Assembly (NCBI GenBank): GCA_019722365.1
Contig: JADFUC010002010.1
Location: 62,001-126,000 of the forward strand
Length of the DNA: 64,000 bases
Reading direction: 5' to 3'
DNA from: Lithospermum erythrorhizon
Taxonomy: Eukaryota; Streptophyta; Magnoliopsida; Boraginales; Boraginaceae
Made by a program: the position numbers and the translations under genes. The notes beneath the pieces were generated by a model that saw only the letters and a list, made by a program, of their open reading frames with translations, had not been told where the DNA came from and did no database searches. Each line of letters starts with the position of its first letter. Position 1 is the first letter of the stretch. This document shows, one piece after another, positions 21,901 through 33,299 of the stretch.

Positions 21901-24900
21901 GTAAGTACTCTCATGTATTAAATACGTGTATGAATTATATGCTAATATGTTTGTATTCGTTATTATACATTTACAGTCTTGGTTGCGTTGTTTATTTTGT
22001 TATGAGCAAGTTGTGTTGTGATATTTTATATATGATTTCTCTACGGACACGCTAGCCGAACCTTAAATATTGGCAGGGCATGGTAGTCTACATTCTTTTG
22101 AACGAGTGTGTAGAATAATTTTTTAAAGTTACAAAATATCTGATATGATAAATGCTTTGGGTTTTTGGAGTCATCGTTTTCCTCTGGCGACATGTGCTAA
22201 TGTTTTCGTTGTATCTGATATGGGTGATAAATCATCAGATTTGACTAAATCATCGATTTAGATGCATCTTTGGTTTGAGTTGTTCTTTAGGCGGGCTTAT
22301 CTGACCAAACTTTTGGAACAAGCTCATCTATTTGAAGGACTTGCTCTTTTTTTTATCCAATTTTGGATTATGCACAGAGATATCATATTTCATGTGATAT
22401 GCTTTTTGTCATCCCAACTTTGGATATTTTTCTAAATCTACATTTTAATGTATGAAAATTTACTTCCCAAGCAAAAACCCATGGAGCAACGAACTGGAAA
22501 CAAAAGAAGAATAATTGTGGAAATATTGTTTCCTTTCTTGGTATTTCGAATTGATTTGTAAAACTTTATAGAAGAGCTAATGTCTTACTTTGGTAAAATA
22601 TGAACTTAGATTGACGGAAACTTTATTAATAATACTCCGATCCTTTTTATTTGTTTTTAGGCTAATTTTTTTTGTTTAGGTGAGTATCTTTCAACATAGA
22701 AAATTGTGATTACGTTTTCGATGTTTTCTTTATTTTTTATTGACCAAATTATCAATGGCAAATAATGTTATTTGATTAATTGTCGTTACGTTTTGATGTC
22801 TTTTTCTTCTTTCTTTTCGTTTTACTAAGCTATTTTGTGTGCGAATGATTAGGAATCTGTTAAAGGAAAGGAGGAGAAAGTATATAAGTCACGAATGATT
22901 CGTATTTTTTATTTGGAGAAAGAATGTATTGTACGAGAACTGCAGTAGCTTGATAATTTATAATAGAGACATGGCGTCTTTTGTCTACAGACTGATAGGA
23001 AATTCTACATGTTGTGATTAGTGCGAACCCATTGATAAGACTTTAAAATACTCTCATAATATTCTCAACACAGGAATATGATATAGAGGAAGTAAATGTA
23101 CATGAAGGAAAGGTACTAAGACTTATAAAAATATTCAAAGTTAGATAGTGGGAAAAGTATAATACATGAAATATGATAACTCCCGACACAATCCAAAATT
23201 TGATAAAAAAAAAAGAGCAAGTTCTTCAAATACATTATTTTTGATCAATCACATTGAGCAGGCGCACTTTATGACATTCGAGCCAAGATATTATCAATTG
23301 ATCATGGGTCAGGCGGTTATCACCCATGCTCCGGTCTGTGCGTCGACATCGGCTTTAAAAAATGAAGATGATTGTTATGGTATATTTTCACAACTTTAAA
23401 AAAATCTATACTACACTCTTGGCTCTAAAGAACAGGATGCTCACTATTACGTCCTTACAAAATTTGGCCGAAGCAAGGTTTTTCGAGAAATGATATATCA
23501 AATATTCCTATAGTCTGATTTTCTAAAGACCGTCGGCATGTGACTAAAACATGAAATAAAACATTAAAAAAAAAAAAAACGTACCAAAATACAAGACTTG
23601 ATAAATTGGAAATATATAATAAAAGACATGATGAAATGGCAATATACACCAAGTGAATATCTGTGGCGGACAAAATTCTAATACAACAAGGGAATCATTA
23701 TATGAAAGTGGAAAAACAAAAGTTGAATCTTTGTTGCTTAAAAAATAAGGTATTAATGCAGCGGCAAAGGTCAAAACTGTTTCTCGGTGCATGGAAACCT
23801 CTGAAGAAATTTTTGAAAATTATATAATGACCCATACCTCCACCCATAAAAGGAGGGGTTAGATAGCAGAATAGACATACAAAAAAATTGTATTCTCTAC
23901 CATATAAGGTCATCTCTATATTTATTATAATTCAAATGAAGAACTCTCTCAAAAATTGAATTCTAATTCCTATTTCTAAATATATATATATATTAACACA
24001 AATTTTCAAGCGAAATTGTGTTTTTACATAAAACACTTTTGACTTGAAGTTGATGGGATCGATTGCATTAGTGCGGTGTCAGCGCCAGAGACTAATGGAT
24101 ATTTATTGCACATACTCTGATATATAAGCCAAGAAAAGTAGTAAGAAAATAGATTTAAATCGAATTAAATTAATTATTTTAATATAAAAATAGAATATAG
24201 TACAAAACTAATATATAATATAAAAACTAAATAGATATCATCATAAAAATGTACGGAAAAAAAAGACAAATAAAACATACGATTAAAATAAATAAAAGAT
24301 TCGAGAATCTAAAATACACCTTAAAAAAGGATTCATCCGCATCCCTTCCCTTTTGCAGGAATTAATGAACAATTACCCCAAAAAATTTCAGTATTATTGT
24401 ATGAGTAGTGTTGAAATTAGGAATATTTCTCCAATATATATGGAATTTGGACCATATATATTTTGTTACTCTCAAGAGTATTTTAATTTATTAGGTAGGA
24501 ATCTTTCTTTTTGGTTGTGATATTTGTTTTTGGTAATGATCCTTTTTGTATGTTATTGCCGTTAATATGTTCAGGGATGGAACCATTATGAAACTAGATG
24601 GGGTAAAGTGTGAAAAAATATAATAGGGATTCCAATTTGAGAAAAAAAAGGCTTAAAACTAATTTGGAAGCAAAAATAGACAAAAATGTTTAGACTCTTT
24701 AGTAGTGTATGAAGATTGATTTCCCTACCAATTGTGCTAGCAATCTGTTTGGTATTGATCTACAATGTATGCTATTTGTACTAACACTAAACACTGAATA
24801 AACTAAACCTTTATCAATTATTTTCATTCAAATTGTTGGGATTTCCCTACCAATTGTTACTAAGACGCTTGGTTTTTATAAACTGAAGCTTTATCAATTA

Positions 24901-26476
24901 TTAATATTTATAGATTAATTTCAATAAATAATTGTTTAGATGAAAAGTAATTTATTAATGGATATTGAAAAGTTACATTGGAATTGTAAAAAGTTATATT
25001 GAAAATGTAAAATACTATATTGAAATTATAAAAATATATATTAAAAATACAGAATATTATTTTATTAAGATTATTTGTCACTTAACATTTTTACACCATA
25101 TTTTGTCAAATATACACTTAATTAATAAAACCAAATATATTTCCCATAAAGTTTTATTTTTGAAAGTACTAAATGAAGCCTAAAATGATTAAATGCTCAA
25201 TATCTTAAAAATAAGAAAAACAACGTAAGACAAACATTAAAGATTGAGGAATTATTTTCATTCAAAAGAAACCATAGTACTTACGTTTACTTTTTAATAT
25301 AGTACTCTAAATATTTTTCATAAGGAAAAACACTGATTTACTGTTTTACTTGTAGAAATGAAATTATTTTGACAATTTCCGTACGGACATGATGAATCCG
25401 AAGATATCCCAACAATAATGTAGCTGTTGATAACTTTATTACTCAAGATCCAATAAACTTATCACAAAATCTTAGTAGTGTCTCTTTCTTTCTGTAGAGT
25501 TTTAACTTCACATATGGAATATATTGGGGCCACGTACAACTTTATCTTCAATATGTGGTGCTCGCTTAGTTGCAAAATAAATGCTCCATTATTAAGATTT
25601 CCAATTTCCCATTTCCAAACTAGAAATGGATCTAAGGAATTAGGAAATACATCATAAATTATAAAATAATGAGTATGGAGTATTAATCAATGTTTGATAT
25701 ATATATGTACTTAAACAAATACTCTGTATTTATTTATCAAATAATTTGACATTATACAAACATAATATTAATAAAAAAATATACTTTCTCCATCCCTATT
25801 TCTTCCTATTTCTAAGAATTATTTACTTTTGCACAAAATTTAATAAAAAATTAAATTTATCTCACAAATTTAATTTTTCTTTCACTTTTTTTTACCTAAT
25901 TTGGTAAAATAAAATCTTAAAAATAGAATTCTATTTTAGAAAAAGGGTTCTTAAAAATAGGGATGGAGAGAGTGGATTATATAAAATAATAATAGTAATT
26001 TACTTATGATTCAATAACCTGAAGTGGTAATATGAAAAACTGTATAAATCAACATTTAAGATATAATGACATTTACCCGTTCAAAATTACGAAAAAAGGA
26101 AATGCAATTGTAAGGTTTTTACTCATTTTGTATATTGTAAAACTAAGTTATAATTGTTACATAGTCCAAATTTTTCGAAGTTCAAGTCCTTTGGTCTCTT
26201 AATAACATACTGGACAGATTTGGAATGGATGAATTTTGATGACTTTGAAGAGCAATCATCAATTGAATGAGTTGGTTATTGTAATAAGTATATATTACTG
26301 ATTATTTGTTCTAGCCGTTGCAATACTTGCATTATTAGTTATTGCATAATTGAAGATAAAATAGACCAATTATATTGAATTACCTTGTGAAAAAGCTCTC
26401 CAGCAAAACCAGCATCAAGCTTGTCGATCTCATAAATTGTAGCATGAAGAGTTCCATGGAGTAAAATCTGAGCCAT
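15500..26476 (-). CDS. PLDalpha: Phospholipase D, alpha class
   Basis: It hydrolyses phospholipids such as phosphatidylcholine to phosphatidic acid at membranes; alpha PLDs are Ca2+-dependent through an N-terminal C2 domain. I join three coding exons: 26476-26384 (31 codons, [16 protein letters not shown]...), 19279-17353 and 15933-15500, giving 817 residues against a usual 808-810. Both catalytic HKD motifs are intact: HHQKIVVVD around residues 340-348 and HSKMMIVD around 668-675, the latter split by intron 2 at a position I recall as conserved in the family. [12 protein letters not shown] and the C-terminal PPILTT ending are also typical. All coding exons are open without frameshift. The weak point is the exon-2 acceptor: the usable AG at 19280-19281 adds about 11 residues before the conserved block. 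An ATG at 19339 opens the same frame, but it lacks the C2 first strand, and I reject it as the normal start. Confidence 0.92.
16095..17060. mobile_element. DNA element with long inverted repeats in PLD intron 2
   Basis: Plus-strand 16095-16290 is the imperfect inverse of about 17060-16840. Shared blocks include GGTCAAA...ATTTTAA, GTTGTAAAGT and TCCCTAACACTTTA with TATTAATTA. The interior (16290-16840) is extremely AT-rich and non-coding. Arms of about 190 bp and lack of coding fit a MULE- or hAT-derived MITE. Target duplications were not resolved. Confidence 0.6.
16430..16545 (-). repeat. Dispersed ~95-bp repeat, copy a
   Basis: The minus strand (CAACCAACCAACTGC...CGATTGTCACC...ACATTTTCAA) is similar to 27882-27980 on the plus strand. 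No coding content; family unknown. Confidence 0.45.
17353..19279 (-). CDS. PLDalpha: PLD-alpha exon 2
   Basis: The main exon carries the rest of the C2 domain ([12 protein letters not shown]...), HKD1 and most of the catalytic region, ending HSKMMI plus one base. The frame is open upstream to 19429. The family-conserved block begins around [13 protein letters not shown] (about 19243); the nearest in-phase acceptor is CAG at 19280-19281, which adds [12 protein letters not shown]. Confidence 0.9.
19985..20691 (+). mobile_element. hAT-like non-autonomous element
   Basis: The left end CAGGGGCGGAGCTACATGG is the hallmark start of a common plant non-autonomous hAT family. The right end (CCATGGCGAGGCCGGCAGCG) is a diverged inverse. 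Flanks GTTAACAA (19977-19984) and GTTTACAA (20692-20699) could be the 8-bp target duplication with one mismatch. No transposase frame. Confidence 0.5.
20693..22475 (+). repeat. Left arm of a large imperfect palindrome
   Basis: 20693-21152 and 22015-22475 match, in reverse, 23965-23090. Marker blocks: GATGACCTTATAT with AGAGAATACAA near 20740, CTAACCCCTCCTTTTAT near 20790, GGACTTGCTC with TTTTTTTTATC near 22338. The arm is interrupted by the LTR 21153-22015. Confidence 0.75.
21153..22015 (+). mobile_element. Solo Copia LTR, family A copy 2
   Basis: It starts TGTTGAAAATCGAGGC, matching the 5' edge of the 42331 (minus) copy. A promoter-like GGTATATAAAGGA lies near 21650, followed by a pyrimidine-rich leader (CCCTCTCCCC). 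The right end is inferred from where the palindrome homology resumes. No internal region follows, so it is probably a solo LTR. Confidence 0.65.
23090..23965 (-). repeat. Right arm of the large palindrome
   Basis: An 876-bp arm without the LTR insertion, the inverse of 20693-21152 plus 22015-22475. The spacer between arms (22476-23089) shows no gene. Confidence 0.75.
25085..25260 (+). repeat. Dispersed repeat, uninterrupted copy
   Basis: It matches 10440-10530 and 11460-11550 in one contiguous block, showing the pre-insertion state of that locus. Confidence 0.55.
25784..25972. mobile_element. Stowaway-like MITE in PLD intron 1
   Basis: The left end CTTTCTCCATCCCTATTT and right end AAATAGGGATGGAGAGAG are inverted. 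The left flank is TA, the right flank TG (probably a mutated TA). Length 189 bp, non-coding, typical of the family. Confidence 0.85.
26384..26476 (-). CDS. PLDalpha: PLD-alpha exon 1 (start codon exon)
   Basis: A 93-bp coding exon, ATG at 26476 in the context AAGCAAGATGGCT, encoding [16 protein letters not shown]...ELFHK and ending in phase 0 at a clean GTAATT donor. It supplies the first strand of the C2 domain, which is missing from the frame that opens near 19339. Confidence 0.9.
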
Positions 26477-26488
26477 CTTGCTTATTTT

Positions 26489-26711
26489 CTGTAATCATAC
26501 AATGCATTAACTCAGGAACAACTGCGTAAAAGTGTCCTATCCCGTTTAGATGGGAGTCTATTTAGATACAATTGGACATATTATGGACTTATGGTTAAAA
26601 TTTAGGTAAGATAGTGCATTAACAATGTTCAGCAAGAAATTTCAGTTGTCCACGAAGTTTACACAAAAAGAAAGAGGAAAAAAGAACAAGACATTAGTTT
26701 AACAATCTAAC
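26489..26711 (-). other. Intron in the PLD-alpha 5' untranslated region
   Basis: Candidate donor CAAAAAG|GTTAGA at 26711 and acceptor GATTACAG at 26489, 12 bases upstream of the start codon. A leader intron at this place is known in plant PLD-alpha genes. The decayed copy at 46 kb covers much of the same segment. Confidence 0.6.
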
Positions 26712-26900
26712 CTTTTTGTGGTGAGAACTGGTGTCACTAGAAATTATTTTGATTTACAAAGTGGAGATGTGTAAATGGAGTGCAGAAATGGTAGGGAAGA
26801 AACAAGAGATTTATTGTGTATGGGGCACCATTATCCTAAACTTAAAAAAAAAAAAATGTGTATGGAAACAGTAGGTAGCCTTTGTTTTTCTTTTTCTTTT
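26712..26900 (-). promoter_or_regulatory. PLD-alpha leader exon and proximal promoter region
   Basis: The inferred 5' untranslated exon ends at 26712. Upstream on the minus strand are CACAATAAATCTC near 26815, a weak TATA candidate, and an A-rich tract near 26845 and a pyrimidine/A-rich run near 26885-26910. The transcription start cannot be fixed from sequence. Confidence 0.35.
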
Positions 26901-27608
26901 TCTTTTTTGTTAAGAGGCTATTAAGAGTTCAGTCATATATTGATAAAATAAGAATTTTTAGATGAATTAATAAAGTTTTAAACTATTCTTACTATTCACA
27001 ATTGATTTTAGGATCAATTCATATACTCTTAATAGAATCACAACGGATACGATTGATACAATTATATATGTGCTAATGACAATAAATGTCGTTCAAGTTA
27101 TTTACAATTGTCGTTCAAGTCATTTACAATTTCACATTCGATCATCATCTTGTTTCAAATCTATTTTTAAGTTGAATTTTTAGTACTCTCACAATCCCAA
27201 AAGTTAAGGAACATTTAATTTTTCACAAATTTTAATAAAAATTCAAATTATACACTCATACATCATATTTCCTCCATTTGAGTTACTCAAAAAATGTCAA
27301 AACAATAAACTAATTTCAGATTTTATTTTTGACAAAAAATTCTTTAGATTTTGGAATGGAGGGATTAATTAATTAATTAGATTTCATAATTCTATGAAAT
27401 TTAATTAATTAATTTAAACTTGGTCCAATCATGAAATTCCAAATAGCCCTTCATCTAGTAGTATTGTCAATTATATATTATGCATTAATAGTTACATTAT
27501 ACGGAGTAACTAATCATAATTTCTAAATGCATAAAGTACAACCATTTAAGAAAGTAGGCACAATGGGAACATATAATGTAGTAGATGATCTTATCCGATC
27601 ATGGATAG
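26901..27608. other. Upstream region of PLD-alpha
   Basis: AT-rich, no gene seen. An inverted pair around 27365-27415 (GATTAATTAATTAATTAGAT... / ...AATTTAATTAATTAATTT) could form a short hairpin. Confidence 0.3.
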
Positions 27609-27610
27609 TA

Positions 27611-27980
27611 CTCCCTCCGTTTTTTTAATTGTATCTTTAGGCAAATAAATTTATTTGAAAATAGTTGTCGTTTTAGAATAATAAATACTTTCTCCATCCC
27701 ATTTTGTTTGAGAGTTTTTTCCATTTAAATAAATTCCAAAACAAATTTCACTTTTGACCAAATCTGAGAGGATGATTTGGAGGAAAAATGAAATGTGTGA
27801 GTACAATTCAAAATTTTCTTAATATGCGTGCAATGTCAAACCTCTCAAACAATTTGGGATGAAGGGAGTAATATTTTTATATTTTCAATATATTTTTCGA
27901 CTACTTTTTCTCTTTAAATTAACAACCAACTACCAATAATATTGTTTCAATTGATTGTCATTTTACATTTTCAATACTCT
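27611..27980. mobile_element. Remnant of a Stowaway-like element containing another MITE
   Basis: CTCCCTCCGTTTTTTT at 27611 is a typical Stowaway end, but its partner end is not obvious. A complete second MITE sits inside at 27688-27868. 27882-27980 is copy b of the dispersed repeat also seen at 16430-16545. Confidence 0.45.
27688..27868. mobile_element. Stowaway-like MITE
   Basis: 181 bp bounded by TA at 27686-27687 and 27869-27870. Left end CTTTCTCCATCCCATTTTGT and right end ATTTGGGATGAAGGGAG are inverted, with CTCTCAAAC matching TTTGAGAG just inside. Confidence 0.9.
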
Positions 27981-28179
27981 TTTTGACTAATTTTTAATTT
28001 TTATTAATCTATGTGCAAATGACTAAAATGATAAGTAAAATAAATAGAATGAGTAAACGATAGCACTACTTTATCTCGTATTGTCATAAATGAAATTTGA
28101 AAAAGTGAATCATTCAATATAAATGTCATTCCCTAACAAATACATTTTATTCACTTAAACCAACGAAAATAACTACTTA

Positions 28180-28991
28180 TTAAGAAAACAAACAACACAC
28201 AGATTGTTACTGGGCCTCGGCGCCAACGAAAGAATCTACTGCCCTGGGATTTCCTTAGGGGAAGATTCCACTTGTACTGGCATTACAAGTAGGGACTTAT
28301 AAAAACGCTCCACATTTCACGCACGCCTCTAATTAACCTTCAATTTCAAGTTTCTAAAACTGGGGATCCACCTATCTTCTATTATTCTTCCTCACTTCCC
28401 AAGAGCCGACTTACAATTGTCACAACAATACGCTTCTATCAAAAGTATGTTGGTAACAATAGGATATAACACATTTACATTAATTAGTAGTTTATAAAGA
28501 GAACTACCAACACAACTAACTCCACAACTTGTTCTCCTTCGAGCCAGACTTCTGCGCACAAGCTTTATTTAAATAATAAAAGTTTCACGCCTTCCCTTGT
28601 GCAAAGCCAATAATATATATACATAGGAGCCAGTGATAAGGATGGAAACTTCTCAGAAATGAATCCCTATTTGTTTCATAACACACGAGATCTTCCAGAT
28701 CTCATACAACTTGCCAAACATATGGTGCCGAGATCTTCCCAATCTTCAATCTCTAATATCTTCGAGAACGCTCTTGCCCTGGGACTCCACGTAACAATAA
28801 GATCTCCCCTTAATGCCGCAATTCACCAAATCAATTTAACACAAAAATATGGCAAGACCCAATTATTAGTTTTATCTCGCAACGACTCTTTTTTGCAAAC
28901 AAGAAATTCTAACCGTTATAAGATAGCAAAATAAGCCATCGCTATAACAATCAATTGGGCCGAAAACTTCACCCAACTTCATACATCAACA
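28180..28991 (-). repeat. 3' LTR of the Sirevirus-type element
   Basis: The minus strand starts TGTTGATGTATGAAG at 28991. A TATA-like run (TATGTATATATATTATTGG) lies near 28610. It matches 37066-36290 throughout, with interspersed differences. The left edge is approximate. Confidence 0.8.
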
Positions 28992-29282
28992 AACTCCCCC
29001 TTTGGGTAAGTTTTTCATGACAAATGCATCTTATCCAATGAAGTCCGGAAATGGCCTGGGCAATGTAATCCGAGATAAATATGTAGACCCCACATGTAAA
29101 TAAACATAACCATAGTCACCTACTGTCAAATTCAACTGCTGCCAAAGTAGAAATGACACAAGCAAAATACTAAAGCAAATTATTAAAACATAAATCCCAA
29201 GCGTAAAAAAAAAACTTATAAACTGTGAGTGTACTCGATTTGAGTCTGGAAAACATAGCCAAATGTGAATTGAGACGGACCA

Positions 29283-31430
29283 TTAACCCCGGTAGCCCCT
29301 CAACATCGAGGTCTTCATCATTACCTTCCTCTGCATCCGCAAACTCAAAGACGAAGAATCAAGATTCGAGGCGTATGTACGCTTGGTCCAAAGAAGGGTC
29401 TTTGTTGTAACAACTGGTGGGACAGATACCTTCAACGATTGGAGCTGAACATCAATCTCTGCCACTCTGACCTGCTTGGCTTGAATTTCTTCCTTCAACC
29501 TTTCTCGCCCGCCCAAGATGTCGGCGAGTAGAGCAAAGATCTTCACTAGTGGGCCCCGAATGTGCCTCGTTCAGAACATCACTAGATTCAAGGGCACACA
29601 CCCACTGCCTCTTCAGCGAGCTCACACGATCATCAAGTGGCTTCGACATCCACTCCCACGCCATCTTCCTCAAGGTTGAATAAGCTCAGTTGTTGCTAAA
29701 AAGCTAAAGATCCCACGTATCATTCTAGGAAATCCACAGACTTAAGAGTGAAATGAGACTTCACATGGTTATCATTTTGGGTCATATATGATTTCACCCA
29801 TGTCAGTTTAGATATTTCCGAGCCAAGCACATACACGCTTCTCCCCCCATTGGGAGTGAAACATTTGTGTTATCGGAGCCGTGCATGCGCAAAAGTTGTT
29901 AGCCAGGAGAAAATACTTCGAGGCCGAGATAAGATGCACCAATTAATTTCCATCCGTAGCCACTTATCCATGGTATTCCCAAATGTCCCCTAGCGATCTC
30001 GAGAAGCTCGGCAGAGTATCCTCAAAGTGGGTTGGAGAATCGACCTCCCAATGTAATTCATAATGACACTTGACCGAAAGTAAAGTTGTGTCCCTCTTGA
30101 GTGCCAACTTTGGTACGCCATGACCTGGATCATCAATGTGATCATGAAGACAGCACACAAACTCTCTCACTATTCTGACCCAGAACCTCCTAGCACAGTT
30201 CATAAGCTCTAGAATTCCTGCCTTTTGAAGAATCTCAATATAGGTCTTGGTGTGCTTGATAGTGGATTCCGACAGTATCCTTTCAGGTAGAATTTTTCTA
30301 CCACATATGATGTTCCATCTGGCCTTTTGAGTAGGATCAAGCACCACTCCTTCCAAGGGTGCATCTTTGACATTGTGAGCCACCTCCCCGTTGCCTATCC
30401 TAGTTCCTCACATCATTCTCCTTGAGCTTGCCCTTGATTTCTTGAGATCCTTAAAGCATCAAGATCATCCTCTGCCTCGTAATCCGTGAGTCATCACGAA
30501 ATACTTCCGCTCCTCGGCCTTCCCAGTGCAGCCACCTCATCCATCCTTTTTTCTTTTCCTCGTGCCCCCCGCACCTTAGCCTTACCCTTCGTAGCCTTCT
30601 TTCCTGGGCAGACCTCCTCAAGCCCTCCTGTGTCTATTTCTATGTCCTCCCGCACCCCTCCTTCATAGCCTCCGCAAAGATCAACAGAGGCTCTAGTCCT
30701 CTCTCCCGCACTCTCCCTTTCTCACCAACAAACACCAAATCCTCATCATCATCATCGACTCTAGCCCTGTGATTCCAATAATTCAGGACACTTCTCTTTG
30801 TATTCTTCCTAGTGAACTGAATTGTGCATACCCTTTCTTAACCTCCTCTTTTTCGAACCCTTATCAGCCTCCTTAGTTAATTCATCAAAGATTAAGCTGT
30901 CCTTTCTTGGCTTTTCTCAGGCCATCAAGGATAGTGGCAATAGCCTCATCCTCTATCTCAATCTCACGTCCCCTCAGTCTGGCAGACTGCTACCTGCTCT
31001 CCTCAACAATTGGAGTAACACTCACATTTGTGCTCTCCCTCAACACCGAGTAACACCTCCACTATTCACGCCTATAGTACCCTTTATTCGAAGTTCTCAC
31101 CCTTCTACACTAGGTTTTTACTACAACTCACCGCATGTGTACGTAGTCAGGTTAGGGCTTTGGAACATTATCGGTTGTATCATTCAAGTTTCGCGACTCA
31201 CGTATGTCACTTGTGGTCAAATTAATCTAAACTTCATCTCCATGACTTGAATTTTGGTACGGTAATATATCTCAGTTCAAACATTGGCATGCCATCTCCT
31301 CCTGCCCGGAATCGAGGGATATCTGGAGAGGAACCGGCCACGCAGTTCCTGCTGACGGGGTGAATGCCTTTTGCTTTTGCACTTCTCATGACAGTCTCTC
31401 GAAATGTCGTGCCTATGCCCAATGGTTCCT
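29283..31430 (-). pseudogene. Env-like / plant transposon protein region
   Basis: This lies between RNase H and the 3' LTR. The clearest frame (30383-29964) contains ...RKILPERILSESTIKHTKTYI and RFWVRIVREFVCCL, which resemble the putative plant transposon protein domain of Sirevirus env-like frames. Upstream the minus strand encodes an acidic, Lys-rich low-complexity part (about 30760-30490), and downstream a stretch with coiled-coil character (ERLKEEIQAKQVRVAEIDVQ, about 29500). Stops and frameshifts prevent one reading frame. Function of such frames is not established. Confidence 0.5.
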
Positions 31431-31655
31431 CTCAAGAAGAACCAGGAGAGTCAGGAATTTTTTCTGCTGATTTGAGAACGCCGAGGTCACCACATCGTTC
31501 TGTTAGCACATTCCACGATGTGTCCTTAACTCCTTGATAACCGCCGAAATCACTTTATAACTGGGCTGAGCCGGCATTTCCAATTGTTATAACACTTGGC
31601 TCCTCCAGGTGTGTTATAACCTTTCCTTAGTTGTTATTTATCAAAAAGCATGTAC

Positions 31656-31859
31656 TCAAAGAGTGTTCTCAACACTGAACCGATCGACATCCAACCCCTT
31701 TGTAAAGATATCGCCAGGTTCAAGCCAAGAATACATGTTCCGTAACTTGTTTGTCTCTTCAACCAACTCTCTTATGAAGTGATGTCTGATGTCAATATGT
31801 TTTGTTCTAATCAGGCCGCACCGGATTTTTCGATATACAATAGCACTCTTTGCTGTCAC
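31656..31859 (-). pseudogene. Copia RNase H C-terminal remnant
   Basis: RTKHIDIRHHFIRELVEE and DIFTKGLDVDRF are the conserved closing motifs of Copia pol. Frames before it are broken. Confidence 0.8.
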
Positions 31860-32149
31860 AAGAGAGTGTCATAACCCCGGATCGACACCATATTCCTCCA
31901 ACATTCAAGGCCATCTATAATAGTCGAGTGTGCACTTCCACCGCAATATACTCGCTTCTACAGCTTGAGAGGGAGACAGAGTTTTGTTTCCTACTAAACC
32001 AAGAAACTGTGATTATTCCCTGAAAACAACCTCCGCATGTACTTTTCCGCCTTCTAATTTCCGCCCAATCGCATCACTATCCAACCAAGGTATTGTTAGT
32101 GTCAAAAGAATAAAGTAGACCATAATTCATAGTACCCTGACATATTTGA

Positions 32150-33100
32150 TAATTCTCTTGACCAAATTCAAATGGCTCTCCTTGGGATCACCGAACCTCA
32201 GACACACCCCAATTGAACGGAAGAATGGGTGCCTCCTGGTTGGTCATTTGACAGAGTAAGCCTCTACTGCTCCTGCATTTACTAATATCCACAAACGCCG
32301 CCCTATCCTGGGGTGATCTTGACATGAGTGTCCAAAGGCGCTCTATTTGAACTCGGCATTTAATCCAAACTTCTCGACTGTGTTCCTCGTGATATTTGGA
32401 TTGAGTGATGAAGATGCTTTCCTTGGTTTGATTTATTTGAATCCCCAGAAAGTACTTGAGTTCTCCAACCATGCTCATCTCGAACTCACCCTCCATTTGT
32501 TGAACAAATTGTTTTACCAACTGGTCTGACACTCCACCAAACACTATATCATCCACATATATCTGGGCGACCATCATCTTCCCAACCTCTCTTCTTATAA
32601 ATAAGGTGCTATCAACACTTCATCTCGATTATTAGCCTTTCTCTGAGAAAATGGTTAATCATACCGGGCTCGAGCTTGTTTCAACCCATACATGGCCTTT
32701 AACTTGTACACATGTTCAGGATATTAAGAGTCTATGAACCGCTTTGTTGCTCCACATATACTTCTTCTTGAACTAAGCCATTCAAGTTAAGGCCGCCTTG
32801 ACATCCATCTTGTAAATTTTGGAATTTCAAGAGATAAGCCAAGCAAGTAGTAATCTAATGGTTTCAAGTCCGCCATCAAATATTTCTTCAAAATCGACTT
32901 CTACTGTATACCTCGCTACAAGTCGCTTGTTCTCGGTTACATCATGCATGCTCATCGCATTTTATTTTTGAAAATTCACTTAGTGCCACGACATTGTAAT
33001 TCTGTGTTGTGGAACTAACTCCTGGGCTTAAGCAGCGCTCCTCTTGCATTGCACTTATCCAACATTCATCTAGTAAGGTCGCTTAACATCCTTTGGATTC
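32150..33100 (-). pseudogene. Copia reverse transcriptase remnant (Sirevirus-type)
   Basis: The catalytic IYVDDIVFGG box is at about 32560, followed by MVGELKYFLGIQINQ. The N-terminal part (33100-32600) is visible only as short fragments with many shifts. Confidence 0.8.
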
Positions 33101-33299
33101 TCACATTTATTACAAAAACAGCTCTCGCAAATAACCCCGCCATCTTTCCTCGTAATTAACCCGAAGCGCCTTCCGGTGGTCCTCCTTCTTCGAGTCGACC
33201 TATAATGTTGTCAATCGGATGATTCTTTGTATTCTCGTCGGGTTCAATGTCACACACGATGCTGCTATTACTTGACTCTACCTCCTCATGACATGCTAC

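Larger units (their letters stand above)
19280..26383 (-). other. PLD-alpha intron 1 (7.1 kb, transposon-filled)
   Basis: Donor CACAAG|GTAATT at 26383-26382; acceptor inferred at 19280. It contains a hAT-like element (19985-20691), a large imperfect palindrome with an inserted LTR (20693-23965), a dispersed repeat (25085-25260) and a Stowaway MITE (25784-25972). 23966-25080 is AT-rich with short degenerate tandem repeats near 24960-25055 and nothing else recognised. Confidence 0.8.

Noticed and set aside
23661..23690. GTGGCGGACAAAATTC as the end of a hAT-like element
   Set aside because: The block lies inside the right palindrome arm and the homologous left arm continues through this position, so it is not an element edge.
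20641..23959. TCAAAAATTGA at 20641 and 23949 as target duplication of the palindrome
   Set aside because: The 11-mer is itself nearly palindromic and AT-rich, and the left copy is separated from the arm start by the end of the hAT-like element; chance is likely.
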